Part shown: positions 63,991-64,000 of the stretch, one piece after another
Position numbering within the stretch: the stretch's first letter is position 1
Layout of the letters: every line of letters starts with the position of its first letter
Assembly: GCA_012934845.2 (NCBI GenBank)
Contig: WNNJ02000564.1
Coordinates: 52,903-116,902, forward strand
Length of the DNA stretch: 64,000 nucleotides
DNA from: Pomphorhynchus laevis
Taxonomy: Eukaryota; Acanthocephala; Palaeacanthocephala; Echinorhynchida; Pomphorhynchidae
Direction: 5' to 3'
Made by a program: the position numbers and the translations under genes
Notes under the pieces: generated by a model
The model's database searches: none
What the model was told of the DNA's origin: nothing
What the model saw: only the letters and a program-made list of their open reading frames with translations

Positions 63991-64000
63991 AAAAAATTCT

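Overview
The window is AT-rich animal DNA with short GT-AG introns (46-52 nt where they can be checked), dense in decayed retroelements and non-autonomous repeats. The host genes (DPH3, and a CD98hc/SLC3A2 heavy chain with the arthropod-like single-pass layout) and the mix of Penelope-like elements, LINEs and small hairpin elements suggest an arthropod, most likely an insect. The species cannot be told from the sequence alone.

Host genes, all read by splicing open frames by eye: (1) DPH3 at 3255-3611 (three exons, 84 aa), lying between two copies of a tandem-repeat element. (2) A secreted YbaY/YscW-like protein at 10396-10767. (3) A complete 11-exon CD98hc-like amino-acid-transporter heavy chain, 27819-60488 (605 aa, every junction in phase), stretched over 33 kb by elements in its introns. 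(4) Orphan or partial pieces: a signal-peptide exon at 8850, an ITFG2-like FG-GAP exon at 23261, a protein-disulfide-isomerase fragment at 41908, and a small secreted-protein exon at 56603 (minus) with a decayed paralogue.

Layout. 0-7 kb: a LINE scrap, then two copies of an element built from about 370-bp tandem units (1.4-2.3 kb and 4.8-6.5 kb), each unit carrying a hammerhead-like core; DPH3 sits between them. 7-11 kb: LINE scraps, a hairpin element, the YbaY-like gene. 11-15 kb: a minus-strand Penelope-like element whose GIY-YIG endonuclease lies upstream of the reverse transcriptase (Naiad arrangement), beside a plus-strand canonical one. 16-19 kb: tandem copies of an AT-rich non-autonomous family ('family E') around a restriction-like-endonuclease LINE tail. 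19.7-20.6 kb: a near-canonical type I hammerhead ribozyme inside nested direct repeats. 20.7-25 kb: LINE tail, two hairpin elements, inverted and direct duplications, and a 619-bp palindrome. 25.8-26.7 kb and 40.2-41 kb: dispersed 'family D' repeats. 27.8-60.5 kb: the CD98hc gene with four LINEs or LINE remnants (28.2-29.8, 33.1-36.8, 46.3-48.2 and 49-53.3 kb), family E clusters and a nested secreted-protein locus. 60.8-64 kb: tandem 692-bp pseudo-LTR-like repeats with the same hammerhead-like core, running straight into a decayed canonical Penelope-like coding region, then an (AT)n tract.

Main theme: small self-cleaving-ribozyme-like motifs recur in several otherwise unrelated repeats. Eight copies in the 370-bp arrays, three in the 692-bp array and one decayed solitary copy share the order P1-GAAAC...CTGATGA-P1', with compensatory P1 changes between families. 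A separate site at 20072-20113 fits the ordinary type I hammerhead fold, and a minus-strand site near 23.7 kb fits part of it. Activity cannot be shown from sequence alone.
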